Assembly (NCBI RefSeq): GCF_009791395.1
Contig: NZ_WSZK01000011.1
Location: 19,696 to 83,695 of the forward strand
DNA length: 64,000 bases
Direction of reading: 5' to 3'
DNA from: Halomarina oriensis
Lineage (GTDB): Archaea; Halobacteriota; Halobacteria; Halobacteriales; Haloarculaceae
Under the pieces are notes generated by a model. The model was given only the letters and a program-made list of their open reading frames with translations, was not told the origin of the DNA and made no database searches. Shown piece after piece: positions 41,082 to 50,126 of the stretch. A program made the position numbers and the translations under genes. Within the stretch, counting starts at the first letter, position 1. Each line of letters starts with the position of its first letter.

Positions 41082-43083
41082 CGACGATCCCGACCGACGA
41101 CCGGTCGCCGGTCGGCGGTTCGACGCGCGCCCGCCAGACGTCGCGAGCGGTCGCGTCACCCTCCGCGTTCGTCGGGACGGGAACCGCCTCGGGAAGGCGC
41201 TCGACGTCGACGCTCGCCCCCTGCGGGTCAGTCGTCACCGCGACCCTCCCCTGACTGTGCTCGCCTATCGTCAGCCCCTCATCGGTCCGCTCCATCGGAT
41301 GGTACGAGACGAACACCGACTGCCACGACCGATCACCGGTGCTCCCGTCGTCGAAGGTTGCGTCGTCGACGACACGGACACCCCCGGCGGCGCGGTCGAG
41401 CGCGACGGTCCGCCGGAGCGCGTCGAGCCCGGCCGCCTCGGGGTAGCACGCCGTCAGGTCGAACGTGACGTACTCGCGGTCGGGGGCCGTGTCGGACCCG
41501 TTCTCGCCGCCCGAGTCGCCGGTGTCGCCGGTGTCGCCGCTCGAAGTCCCACCGTTCCGGCTGCCGCCGCGTTTGAGGACGCGGGCGGCGTGCTCGCGGC
41601 CGACGGCCTGCTCGTGGCCGTTGACGTATGGGACCGAGTGGCCCAGCGACCGCGCGGTCAGGTAGTCGTAGCGCTCCTCGCCGAAGTAGCCCGCGTCGTA
41701 GGCGGGGGCGCCCAGATCGGCGAGCAGCGACTCGCCTCGACAGTGGACGACGAAACTCCCACAGTCGTTGTGGTTGTGCGGCTCGCCGTTGTGGCCACCT
41801 TTCGCCGCCACGACCAGCCCCTCCGGGTGCGTCGGGTCGGCCCGCGCGACCCACCACACGTGGCCGGGGAAGAACGTCGCGTGGGGCGGCGTCCCCTCCT
41901 TCCGGGGCGTCCCGTCGGCGCGGTCGCCGGCCCGTCGGGCCCAGGCGAGCGTCCGCCAGCACTCCGAGAGCGTCTCGGTCCCGCCCCGAAACGGCGTGTT
42001 CCGGTCGGCGGCCGCCACCCCTCTCGCCACGAGTCCCTGCCGGTCGAAGGCGAGCCCGGCGTAGCAGGCGGCCTCGGGTGCGAGGCCCTCACGTTCGGGC
42101 GTATCGGAGAAGGGGACGAAACGGCCGGGGCTCAGTTCGACGCGGCGCGGGAACCGGGCGGCTTCTCGGACCACTGGCGGGGAGCGCAGTGACAGCGCGC
42201 CGTCGGTCCGCGCGTCGAGGTGCTGGTCGAGGTAGAGGTAGTGGCCGAACCCGAAGTTCCAGTACGCGATCCCCTCCGGGGTACAGCCGTCGGGATCGAA
42301 GTTCGCGAGGTAGTGTTCGAGACTGTGCACGGCCCTCGTCACGATACGTGCGAGGCGGTCGACGTCCGTCTCGAACCGGAGGGCGGCGACGGCGATGCTC
42401 GCGTTACAGACCGCGTTCCAGTTGCCCGTCGGCGGTCGCCCCCAGTGCTCGTCGACGGTCGCCTCGAACGGCGTCAGCACGCGCCGGTCGACCTCCTCGT
42501 GCATCCGTTCGCGCAGGGTGGGATGGAGCCGCTTGCCGAGCAGTCGGTCGAGGTCGGACAGTAGCAGGGCCGTTCGAGCCGAAAACAGCGCGACCCGGTG
42601 GTCCTCGCCGGCGGCGGGACGGGGAAGCCCGTCGTGACGCTCGTCGGCGGGCAGGTGTGCGGGGAGCAGCCACGTCGTCCACTCACAGAGCCGCCACGCG
42701 TCGTCTAGAACGAGGTCGAGATACCGGTCGTCGCGGTCGAAACACGCCGCCAACGCGAACGTCGAGAGCCGCCGCTGGAACGCGTAGTACGGCAACTGGT
42801 AGGCCTTGCGGTCGCCGGTTCGCCCGTAGACGAGGAACTCCGACGCCGTCGGGTTCGGCGGGGGGTCGTCGCGGGCTCTCGCCGCGTGCTCCCGGATGGC
42901 GGCGACGAGCGACCGCGTCGGTGGGTCGTGGGCCAGTGTCGCCCACGTCGACTCGTCCTCGTAGGTCGGCAGGGGGCAGCCGACTCCGCCGGTCGGTGCG
43001 TCCAGCGCCCTCGCCACTTCGTCGACCGTCCACTCAGCAGGCGGGTACTCGTGATCGTAGTCCCGTATTACGTCGGGAGGCAT
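41059..43083 (-). CDS. Heparinase II/III-like lyase, cytoplasmic
   Basis: A 674-residue paralogue of 37852-39804, also without signal peptide. The alpha/alpha-toroid shows GNWNAVCNASIAVAALRF and CTPEGIAYWNFGFGHYLYL; the C-terminal beta-sandwich opens with KGGHNGEPHNHNDCGSFV near residue 440, then YDYLTARSLGHSVPYVNGHE. A glycine/serine/asparagine-rich insertion follows at about residues 505-535 (GGSRNGGTSSGDTGDTGDSG), absent from the other copies. It faces the first lyase across the deacetylase. It probably cleaves unsaturated or uronic oligosaccharides imported by the transporter, with specificity different from its paralogues. Confidence 0.88.
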   Translation of the reverse strand: MPPDVIRDYDHEYPPAEWTVDEVARALDAPTGGVGCPLPTYEDESTWATLAHDPPTRSLVAAIREHAARARDDPPPNPTASEFLVYGRTGDRKAYQLPYYAFQRRLSTFALAACFDRDDRYLDLVLDDAWRLCEWTTWLLPAHLPADERHDGLPRPAAGEDHRVALFSARTALLLSDLDRLLGKRLHPTLRERMHEEVDRRVLTPFEATVDEHWGRPPTGNWNAVCNASIAVAALRFETDVDRLARIVTRAVHSLEHYLANFDPDGCTPEGIAYWNFGFGHYLYLDQHLDARTDGALSLRSPPVVREAARFPRRVELSPGRFVPFSDTPEREGLAPEAACYAGLAFDRQGLVARGVAAADRNTPFRGGTETLSECWRTLAWARRAGDRADGTPRKEGTPPHATFFPGHVWWVARADPTHPEGLVVAAKGGHNGEPHNHNDCGSFVVHCRGESLLADLGAPAYDAGYFGEERYDYLTARSLGHSVPYVNGHEQAVGREHAARVLKRGGSRNGGTSSGDTGDTGDSGGENGSDTAPDREYVTFDLTACYPEAAGLDALRRTVALDRAAGGVRVVDDATFDDGSTGDRSWQSVFVSYHPMERTDEGLTIGEHSQGRVAVTTDPQGASVDVERLPEAVPVPTNAEGDATARDVWRARVEPPTGDRSSVGIVVTPGPLD

Positions 43084-43422
43084 GGTAGCCTGTCACGGCC
43101 GCCGGAGAAAAGCGTGTCCGTCGGAGCGGTCCGAGTTGGAGAGGGTCGACCGGCAACTCGATTATAAACGAGCGGAGGCGTTGTTAGCCGAACCGAGTCG
43201 CCCGACGTGGGCCGGGTCGAGCGAGTGGTACCCGTGTCGTGCGCCCGGTCCGGTACGGTGGCACCGAGAGACTGGACGCATCGAGCGACGCGGGTGGCTC
43301 TGTGTCGGCGGCGTCACGAACGGTAACACCGAGACGTACAGCCACGTGGGCGAGCCCGACAGCATCGATTATCCAGGCGATCCAGCGTTCGTCGGGACAT
43401 TAGGCTGTCCCGACGACTATGA
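43084..43422. other. Intergenic region without recognised content
   Basis: Upstream of the lyase gene. Frames here lack haloarchaeal codon bias. A TATTATAAACG-like element occurs near 43160-43171, but on the minus strand it would leave a leader of about 55 bases for the lyase start at 43083. Nothing else seen. Confidence 0.4.
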
Positions 43423-44034
43423 TCGGCTTACAGTACGACACCCCCGGTCGAGCGTCGTGAGCTACCTCGGCGGTTCGTTCGGGACGCTTCGCGTGGCGTC
43501 GATGACCGTAATCGTCGGGCGACCGGGTTTCTGAACACGCTCGGCGACCAGGATTTCCTCAGGGCCGGCAACACGGACGACTTCGAATTCGACAGAATCG
43601 TCCCGTGGCAGACGGCGATTGAGACCGGGAAGGGTGTCGCAATCGATTCGGCCCCGATAGATGTCGGCGAGTTCACCACGGAGTTCACGCTCCACACTGA
43701 CACGGAGCGTGGCATGGTAGAAGTACGCGTACTTCCCGAGATCGGTCGGAACTTCGCGGTCCTCGACCCGTTCGACGAGAACGGCAACGAGGCGTCGGTC
43801 TTCGAGACCGACGACGGCATGGTCAAGCGCCCAGTCGTTTCCGACGTAACCTGTTCGACGGTGCCGTTGGAACGAACGGCTCGTCCTGCAGGACACAGAA
43901 GACGTGTGTTGACGGTGGACGCTGTAACACTGGGATTACTGGACACCAAATCCGGCACTGTCGGGGCGGGGACTGCACACGTAATCCAGGTTCGCCTGCT
44001 GTCTCGGGCCGAGCTGTTTCGACTCCCCGTGTAA
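43423..44034 (+). pseudogene. Possible gene remnant, family not recognised
   Basis: After a stop at 43420-43422 a long plus-strand frame runs to a TAA at 44032-44034. Between about 43560 and 43850 it has a codon third-position G+C near 80 percent by eye (FEFDRIVPWQTAIETG, FDENGNEASVFETDDG), as real genes in this window do. No ATG or GTG occurs in frame before 43714, so the 5' end seems missing, and the last third loses coding character. The opposite strand also has an open frame (43462-43896) with poorer codon bias. It may be a decayed or truncated gene; the coding strand is not certain. Confidence 0.3.
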
Positions 44035-44155
44035 CTGTTGAGTACGTCATCTCCCCTGGTTCATCCACGCGAGTGAGCGACGTTCAGGTATGGAGTTCGA
44101 TGGGAGAGACCGCGACGCTCACCTCACGTGCGGCTATCCGTGAAACGCCGACCCG

Positions 44156-44947
44156 TCAGCGAACGGTGGCTGCCGTCGCGAGCGCCGTCGCCGGCTCCCG
44201 ATACTGCCGGTACTGCTCGCGTCCCCATTCGACGCTTCGTTCCGTCGTGTTCTCGATGAGCCCGCAGCAGCCGTGACTCGTGTGGACGACGAGGACGACT
44301 CGTTGTTCGTCGGTGTCACAGTCGCAGACGGCGAGTCCAAACGGGAGCGTCCGGTCGGTCTCGCGAACGTCGAGACGCCCGGTATGGAGCATCTCGCCGA
44401 ACTGCTCGGCGTAGTTTGAGGCGAGCCGTTCGAGGACGTCCGGAGAGAGAACGAGTTCAGCCGTCATCGTGCCGTCGGTAAGCCGTTCGTGGAACACGTC
44501 GACATACTGCTGGACGACGACGGGCGTGAACCCGACGACGTGGCTGGCCTCACGAACCAGTCCGACGAACCGGCGGAACGGCCGGTCGGGGGCCGAGGGG
44601 TCGGGGGTGACGACTGCCGCGTCACGGAACGGGGCCGAGTCGTCAACCGTCCCGGCAGGAAGTTCGTCCAACAGTTCGATGGTTGCTCGGGTGTCGTCGA
44701 CCGTCGACCGATATCGCTCGTACGCTTGTCGTGTGAGTTCGCCGAACGTCGTCAGGTGGTATCCGTCGGCCGAGCGCTTGACGAGCCGCGCAGATAGGAG
44801 ATCGCGGATGGCGTAGTCGACGGTCGAGCGTGGCATCTCCAACTCCGACACGATTCGCGGTTTCTCTGCGGACGTGTCGCTCAGGTAGTCGAGTAGCGAT
44901 GCCCGGCAGGAGACCGTCGTGAGTACCTCGTCCGTCGAACAGGGCAT
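44156..44947 (-). CDS. Winged helix-turn-helix transcriptional regulator
   Basis: A 263-residue regulator. The first 75 residues form a winged HTH (LLDYLSDTSAEKPRIVSELE, then MPRSTVDYAIRDLLSARLVK as recognition helix and wing), as in haloarchaeal HTH proteins with a C-terminal sensor half. The remaining 180 residues look like a ligand-binding domain (VGFTPVVVQQYVDVFHERL, GLAVCDCDTDEQRVVLVVHT), possibly binding a sugar intermediate. It is the only DNA-binding regulator in the window and is divergent from the beta-helix gene at 45170, with an inverted repeat in between, suggesting auto-regulation. A TTTAAAATTTTTT element 24-37 bases upstream gives a leaderless start. Confidence 0.85.
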   Translation of the reverse strand: MPCSTDEVLTTVSCRASLLDYLSDTSAEKPRIVSELEMPRSTVDYAIRDLLSARLVKRSADGYHLTTFGELTRQAYERYRSTVDDTRATIELLDELPAGTVDDSAPFRDAAVVTPDPSAPDRPFRRFVGLVREASHVVGFTPVVVQQYVDVFHERLTDGTMTAELVLSPDVLERLASNYAEQFGEMLHTGRLDVRETDRTLPFGLAVCDCDTDEQRVVLVVHTSHGCCGLIENTTERSVEWGREQYRQYREPATALATAATVR

Positions 44948-44970
44948 ATCTGTAACAATCCCGAACGAGA

Positions 44971-44984
44971 TTTAAAATTTTTTA
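44971..44984 (-). promoter_or_regulatory. TATA-like box for the HTH regulator
   Basis: AT-rich block reading AAAAAATTTTAAA on the minus strand, starting 24 bases before the start codon at 44947. Confidence 0.5.
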
Positions 44985-45015
44985 CTGAATGGAATGAATT
45001 TATCGAACGGCAGCA

Positions 45016-45030
45016 CTCGTGATAAACGAG
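45016..45030. promoter_or_regulatory. Inverted repeat between regulator and beta-helix gene
   Basis: CTCGTGATAAACGAG has 5-base perfect arms around 5 bases in the 222-base divergent gap; candidate operator for the regulator at 44156-44947. Confidence 0.35.
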
Positions 45031-45169
45031 CGAAACGTTGATACGCACTCACCGTTCGTCCGGCGACTCACGAGGGGGTTGAGTGAATGGCAATGCGACT
45101 GTCCGACTCAACGACGGGTGTCGAGTGCTCCGACCCGTGTTGCGGGCCGGGGACGACGCCCGACGAACC

Positions 45170-47158
45170 ATGACACGAGACGACACAGACGACGGACGAC
45201 ACGAGGCCACGACCGCCGAGCGCACGGACACCAACGGGACCACGGGATCGAGCGGGATGAGCCGCCGTGAGTCGCTGAAGCTCGGTGGTGCCGCGCTCGC
45301 CGCGACGACCGGTCTCGGAGCGTTCTCCAAGGGTGCCGACGCGCAGTCGTCGTACACCACGCGGACGCTCGATGCGGGCGAGACGGTCACCATCGACCTC
45401 GCCGACGAGCCGAACAACACGTACGAGAACGTCCTCGTCGACGCGAGCGCCGACGGTGCGGAGTTCAGTATCCAGGCCATCGGCTCGAACTGGACCGTTC
45501 GGAACGTCGGTATCCTCGGGCCGCTGCCGAGCGGGGTCAACCACGTCATCCGAATGAACGTCACCGACCCCGGTGGGGTCGGGACCGTCGAGAACGTCTA
45601 CATCGAGGACGTGACGAACAATTTCATGTTCTGTCAGGCCCAGCACGAGGGGCACATCGACATCACGAACTCGACGTTTATCAACAACAGCCGCGACGAA
45701 GAGGACACCCTGTACGGCAGTCCGCCGGGGAATCCGGACGCCGACTGGGGGAAGGACACGGGCCAAGGCGGCACCATCCACGTCGAGGGCTGTTACTGCG
45801 AGCGTATCGCCGGCTACGGCTGGCGGATGGGGAGCGACGGGTCGGTGGTCGAGAACTGCACGCTCGTCGATATGGAACGGGTCGCGCTGGCGAACCTCTA
45901 CGGCCGGACGGTCTACTTCCGCGACGTCGACGTGGTGAACGCGAGCCTCGGCCTTCGACTGGGCGACCACGTCAACGGCGACGACACGCCAGGGTTGACC
46001 AAGGCACCCCGGACGGTCGTCGAGAACGTCCGTATCGACGCCGCCACCGATGTCAGCTTCAACGACCACAACGGCAACGAACCCGAACTCGTCGGCTCCA
46101 TCGAGGGCAATCCCGATCCGACCCCGCCAGCGGGCGCACCGATGAGTGCGGAAGAGGCCGCTAGCGGTTCGAGTGGCGGCGGTGGTGGCGGGTCGACGAC
46201 CGGCCCCGACGACCGTATCGTGTTCTCGGGGAGCGGCACGCAGAACTACTCCTTCGCGACGAGCGGCAGCGTCGACCCGGCCGCCAGCATCGAGTCGAGT
46301 GACGACGCCGGCGACTCATCGGCCAGCGGTATCGTCGGCAACGACTACACCGACGAGTGGACGTTCGATGGCGACCTCACCGACCTCTCGATGGACCTCG
46401 GTGACGGTCGGATCACGGCGACGCTCGACCGCTCGGCCGGCGAAGTGACGCTCCAGGCGGGCAGCAACACGGACTACATCCGCTACACCATCGCGGTCAC
46501 GGGTGACATCGAGGGCGTGAGTGGCATCGACGGCGGCGACAATATCAACGACGCGGGTGATTCCGTGTCGGGTGGGCTCGCCGACGGGGCGACCGAAACC
46601 TACAGCTACACCGGTGAACTCCTCACAGTCGACCTCGACGAGGGCGGGGCGACCGTCGACGTCACTCACCACCATGTGCTCAGCATCGAGGACGTGAGCG
46701 ACGGGGCGACCGCCAGCTACGACCTCTCCGTGACGGGCACACTGGAGAAATCCGACGCGATGGGCGCAACCATCGACGACAACGACACCATCTCGGGAGG
46801 CTCGGCGTCGGGCCGGGTCAACGGCGGCACCGACAGCTACCAGTTCAGCGGCGAACTCACCGCCTTCTCGGTCGACAACGCAGTGAGGACGTACGTCGAC
46901 GGCGAGGAGGTCGTCACCGGCTCGCTTGGTGGCAACGTCGCCGACGTGACCGGGACCGCCGACGCACAGGAGTATGGCTTCACCGTCGTCGGCGGGGCGG
47001 GAGCGTACGACGGCATCGCCGGCAGCGACACGGTCGCCGGCCGCGACGTCAGCGGTACAGTGTGGGACGGGTCGACCGACAGCTACGACTACCGCGTCGG
47101 CGTGTTCGTCGCCGGCTTCGACGACGGCGGTACCGAGGTCTCCTACCGACGGGTCTGA
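45170..47158 (+). CDS. Tat-exported beta-helix protein with four C-terminal repeats
   Basis: A 662-residue secreted protein. The Tat motif is SRRESLKLGG (R32-R33), cleaved near A58. Residues about 65-310 form a right-handed beta-helix (ENVYIEDVTNNFMF, HIDITNSTFINN, DGSVVENCTLVDMERVALAN). A glycine/serine linker (about 325-345) leads to four tandem copies of a roughly 80-residue module at about 359-420, 438-499, 516-577 and 601-660, with shared patterns SG-x-V, T-D/E-x-Y-x-F-x-G-x-L and a D-x-G before a final V-x-V strand. It faces the HTH regulator. The helix likely acts on polysaccharide; the modules may bind carbohydrate or the cell envelope. Confidence 0.82.
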   Translation: MTRDDTDDGRHEATTAERTDTNGTTGSSGMSRRESLKLGGAALAATTGLGAFSKGADAQSSYTTRTLDAGETVTIDLADEPNNTYENVLVDASADGAEFSIQAIGSNWTVRNVGILGPLPSGVNHVIRMNVTDPGGVGTVENVYIEDVTNNFMFCQAQHEGHIDITNSTFINNSRDEEDTLYGSPPGNPDADWGKDTGQGGTIHVEGCYCERIAGYGWRMGSDGSVVENCTLVDMERVALANLYGRTVYFRDVDVVNASLGLRLGDHVNGDDTPGLTKAPRTVVENVRIDAATDVSFNDHNGNEPELVGSIEGNPDPTPPAGAPMSAEEAASGSSGGGGGGSTTGPDDRIVFSGSGTQNYSFATSGSVDPAASIESSDDAGDSSASGIVGNDYTDEWTFDGDLTDLSMDLGDGRITATLDRSAGEVTLQAGSNTDYIRYTIAVTGDIEGVSGIDGGDNINDAGDSVSGGLADGATETYSYTGELLTVDLDEGGATVDVTHHHVLSIEDVSDGATASYDLSVTGTLEKSDAMGATIDDNDTISGGSASGRVNGGTDSYQFSGELTAFSVDNAVRTYVDGEEVVTGSLGGNVADVTGTADAQEYGFTVVGGAGAYDGIAGSDTVAGRDVSGTVWDGSTDSYDYRVGVFVAGFDDGGTEVSYRRV

Positions 47159-47227
47159 CGACCTCGTCGGTCGAAGCGCGAACGAACGTGGTCGAGAACC
47201 GCCGACGGGACCGGATGGCTCACACCG

Positions 47228-48469
47228 TCAGTTGATCCGTTCGATTCGGTAGCCACACTCCTCGACGGCTGCGGCGATGTCGGCCGCTTGGGACGCGCCG
47301 CTGGTCTCGACGAGGAAGACGAGGAACGCCTCCCCGACGTCGAGCGCGTCGTCGGACCGGTGGTGGTGGACGGTGCGGATGTTCGCGCCACGGTCGGCGA
47401 TAACCCCCGACAGTTCGTGCATCCTTCCCGGCTCGTCGTCGATGCGCACGCGGAGTCGGATGTTCTGACTGCGCGCCGTGAGTTCGTGGGTGAGGATGGT
47501 CCGGAGCATCGTCATATCGAGGTTCCCGCCCGAGAGAACGGGGACGACCGTCTCGCCGGAGACGTCGAGCGCCTCCGAGAGCACCGCGGCGGCCGTCGCC
47601 GCGCCAGCCCCTTCGACGAGCTGTTTCGCCCGTTCGAGCAACAGGAGGATGCCGTGAGCGATTTCGGCGTCGCTCACCGTCACCACCTCGTCGACGTGTT
47701 CGCGGATGAGCCCCAGGGTGAGTTCCGAGACGTTTCCGGTCGCGATACCGTCGGCGATGGTGTCGACGTCCTCGCGATCGCAGGGGTGACCCTTGTCGAG
47801 ACTCGTCGGAACCGTCGCGGCGTCGTCGGCTTGGACGCCGATGACCCGAATCGACGGGTCGGCGTGTTTCAACGCGAGCGCAGTCCCGCCGACGAGTCCA
47901 CCCCCGCCAATGGGCAGGACGACGGTGTCGACCTTCGGAACGTCGTCGAGGAGGTCGAACGCGAGCGTCCCCTGCCCGGCGACGATGTCGGGGTCGTCGT
48001 ACGCGGGGACGAACGCGGTCCGGTCGCCATCGGCGAGCGTGCGGGCGTGGGCAACGGCTCCCTGAAAGTCGGTGCCTTCGAGGACGACCGCCGCGCCGTA
48101 GCCCTCCGTCGCCTCGACCTTCGCCTGCGGCGCGGTGCGGGGCATGACGATGGTCGCATCGAGGCCGAGCGTCGTCGCCGCCAGCGCGACCCCTTGAGCG
48201 TGGTTGCCGGCACTGGCAGCGACGACCGTGTCCGCGGCATCTGCCTCGACAAGTCGCGAGAGCTTGTTGTACGCCCCTCGGGTCTTGAACGAACCGGTAC
48301 GCTGGAGATGTTCGAACTTCAGGTACACCTCGGCGTCGGCACGGCGGCCGAGCGACCGACTGTAGTCGACGGGTGTCGACTGAACGATGTCGGTACTCGC
48401 GAGACGCTCGCGAGCTGCCTCGATGTCGTCGATCGTTACGCGTCGGTGGCCAGGGTCGTCGGCTGTCAT
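47228..48469 (-). CDS. ilvA: Threonine/serine dehydratase with ACT domain
   Basis: A 413-residue PLP enzyme. SFKTRGA (K62) is the cofactor lysine, SAGNHAQG is the phosphate-binding neighbour, and GGGGLVGG near residue 180 the phosphate loop. A C-terminal ACT-like domain (about 335-413: LRVRIDDEPGRMHELSG) suggests allosteric control. It deaminates threonine to 2-oxobutyrate, or serine to pyruvate. Its ATG overlaps the sulfatase stop (ATGA at 48469-48466), so translation is coupled to the sulfatase. RidA (27252) would handle its reactive product. A serine-like hydroxy-amino acid from the polysaccharide is an alternative substrate. Both TdcB-like and IlvA-like roles are possible. Confidence 0.88.
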   Translation of the reverse strand: MTADDPGHRRVTIDDIEAARERLASTDIVQSTPVDYSRSLGRRADAEVYLKFEHLQRTGSFKTRGAYNKLSRLVEADAADTVVAASAGNHAQGVALAATTLGLDATIVMPRTAPQAKVEATEGYGAAVVLEGTDFQGAVAHARTLADGDRTAFVPAYDDPDIVAGQGTLAFDLLDDVPKVDTVVLPIGGGGLVGGTALALKHADPSIRVIGVQADDAATVPTSLDKGHPCDREDVDTIADGIATGNVSELTLGLIREHVDEVVTVSDAEIAHGILLLLERAKQLVEGAGAATAAAVLSEALDVSGETVVPVLSGGNLDMTMLRTILTHELTARSQNIRLRVRIDDEPGRMHELSGVIADRGANIRTVHHHRSDDALDVGEAFLVFLVETSGASQAADIAAAVEECGYRIERIN

Positions 48470-49995
48470 GGGTCGGGTCGGTGGACGTCGCGCTCCACGC
48501 GGTCGGCCAGCGCCGGGTGGCCCTGCTCTCGGAGGTGGGCGGCATAGGCGGCGGCACGACCGCGAACGTGGAACGGTTCGCCTTCTGCCAACAGTTCCCA
48601 CAGCGGGTCAATTACGTCTTTCGGTGACTGCGTCTCGTCGCGCCCGGTCGCGCGCTGTGCGTGGTGCTCGGTCCAGCGCTGGAGGCGAGCCAACCCCGCC
48701 TCGACCACCTCGGGACGCTCGTCGCTCAGGTCGGTCGTCTCGTGTGGGTCCGCCGCGAGGTCGAACAGCATCGTCCCGTCGAGCGCCTCCTTGTAGCCGT
48801 CATGGTACGTGCGGAGCAGGAGCCAGTCGTTCCAGCGCACCCCGCGCTGGGCGGCCCACGCACCCTGTGTCAGAACGAGGAAGTCGCGGCCCGTGCCCGC
48901 CTCGCTTTCCGTCTCCTCTCCGTCACCCGTGGCTTCCCGACCGGTCAGCGAATCGGCGAACGACGCTCCGTTCCAGCCGTCGGGCACGTCGCCGCCGACC
49001 AACTCGGTCACGGTCGGTGCGAGGTCGACGTGGTAGCGCAGACCGTCGTCGACGCCCTGCTCGACACCGGGGCCGCGTAGGATTAGCGGCAGGCGACAGG
49101 TGTGCTCGTCGGCGGTCTGGTGGTCGCCGTAGACGTTCAGTTCGCCGAGGTTCTCGCCGTGGTCGGCGGAGACGACGACGAGCGTCTCCTCGTAGACGCC
49201 CGCGTCCTCCAGCACGTCGAGCAACTCCCCGAGGTGGTCGTCCATGTACCGGACGCCGACGTCGTAGCCGTCGACCCACCGCTCGGCGTCGGCGAGCGTC
49301 TCGATCTCGTCGGGCATCCGCGGGACGTCGTGCGTCCCGCCCCAGTCGTGGCCCACGCCGTGGGGGTCCAGCGCGTTGTGCGGGCCGTACTGCTCGCGCT
49401 GGTCGGCGAGTCGCTCCTCGGTCAGCCACTCTAGCGACGCGTCGGTCGTGAACGGCGCGTCGTACGACTTCGGCACGTTGTACGGCGCGTGGGGGTCCCA
49501 GAAGTTGACGTGACAGAACCAATCGTCCTCGGCCGCGTGAGTCGAGAGCCACTCCTCGGCGACGGCGGCGACCTCGCTCCCCAGTTCGTGCCCGTTCTTC
49601 CCGGTGTTGTAGTACTCGTCGACACCCTCCAGTACGTGCCACGCGTCGTGACGGTGTGGAAACGGGCTAATGGAGACGGTGTGGAGCCCCGCCTCCCCGA
49701 GTGCGGACGGCCACGAGACGAGGTCGTCAGGGTATCGGAAGCCGCGCCGTTGGCCGGTTCGACGGCGGTCGGCGACCCGCCCGCCGTGGTTGTCGACCCC
49801 GGTGTGATAGCCCAATCGACCGCCGAACAGCGCGGTTCGCGACGGAAGACACGGTACGTCGGAGGCGTAGTAGTTCGTGAACCGGTGTCCCTCGCTCGCC
49901 AGTCGGTCGACGGTCGGCGAGGTGTCGCGGTCGTAGCCGTAACAGCCGAGATGATCCGGACGGAGCGAGTCGACGTCGACGTACAGGACGCGCAT
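48466..49995 (-). CDS. Type I sulfatase
   Basis: A 509-residue sulfatase closely related to 4471-6054: it starts MRVLYVDVDSLRPDHLGCYGY, and its formylglycine motif is at the same place, C49-L-P-S-R53, with TALFGGRLG after it. VVVSADHGENLGELNVYGDH supplies the distal metal site. No signal peptide. The start at 49995 is chosen because the 18 codons upstream are non-conserved and the conserved strand begins at once. It is first in a two-gene operon: its TGA overlaps the ATG of the dehydratase. Substrate unassigned; the sulfate position probably differs from its paralogue because the middle section (VDNHGG to GKNGHELG) diverges. Confidence 0.93.
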   Translation of the reverse strand: MRVLYVDVDSLRPDHLGCYGYDRDTSPTVDRLASEGHRFTNYYASDVPCLPSRTALFGGRLGYHTGVDNHGGRVADRRRTGQRRGFRYPDDLVSWPSALGEAGLHTVSISPFPHRHDAWHVLEGVDEYYNTGKNGHELGSEVAAVAEEWLSTHAAEDDWFCHVNFWDPHAPYNVPKSYDAPFTTDASLEWLTEERLADQREQYGPHNALDPHGVGHDWGGTHDVPRMPDEIETLADAERWVDGYDVGVRYMDDHLGELLDVLEDAGVYEETLVVVSADHGENLGELNVYGDHQTADEHTCRLPLILRGPGVEQGVDDGLRYHVDLAPTVTELVGGDVPDGWNGASFADSLTGREATGDGEETESEAGTGRDFLVLTQGAWAAQRGVRWNDWLLLRTYHDGYKEALDGTMLFDLAADPHETTDLSDERPEVVEAGLARLQRWTEHHAQRATGRDETQSPKDVIDPLWELLAEGEPFHVRGRAAAYAAHLREQGHPALADRVERDVHRPDP

Positions 49996-50093
49996 GTCGA
50001 ATCGCTCGTGAGACGGAGGAATAGTCCTTCGGTCGGGCCGTCGGTCCAACGGGCCGACTGTTCGTCCTTCGGTGTCTCGTCAACTGGGATATC

Positions 50094-50099
50094 TTTAGG
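50094..50099 (+). promoter_or_regulatory. TATA-like box for isomerase gene
   Basis: ATCTTTAGG element about 30 bases before ATG 50127; the earlier in-frame ATG at 50103 would be too close, so 50127 is favoured. Confidence 0.45.
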
Positions 50100-50126
50100 T
50101 GAGTGCGCACGCAGTGTGTGGCACGG

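Noticed and set aside
43462..43896. Minus-strand frame of 144 codons opposite the remnant
   Set aside because: Third-position G+C is clearly lower by eye than in the plus frame, and no family was recognised; kept only as a possibility in the remnant's description.
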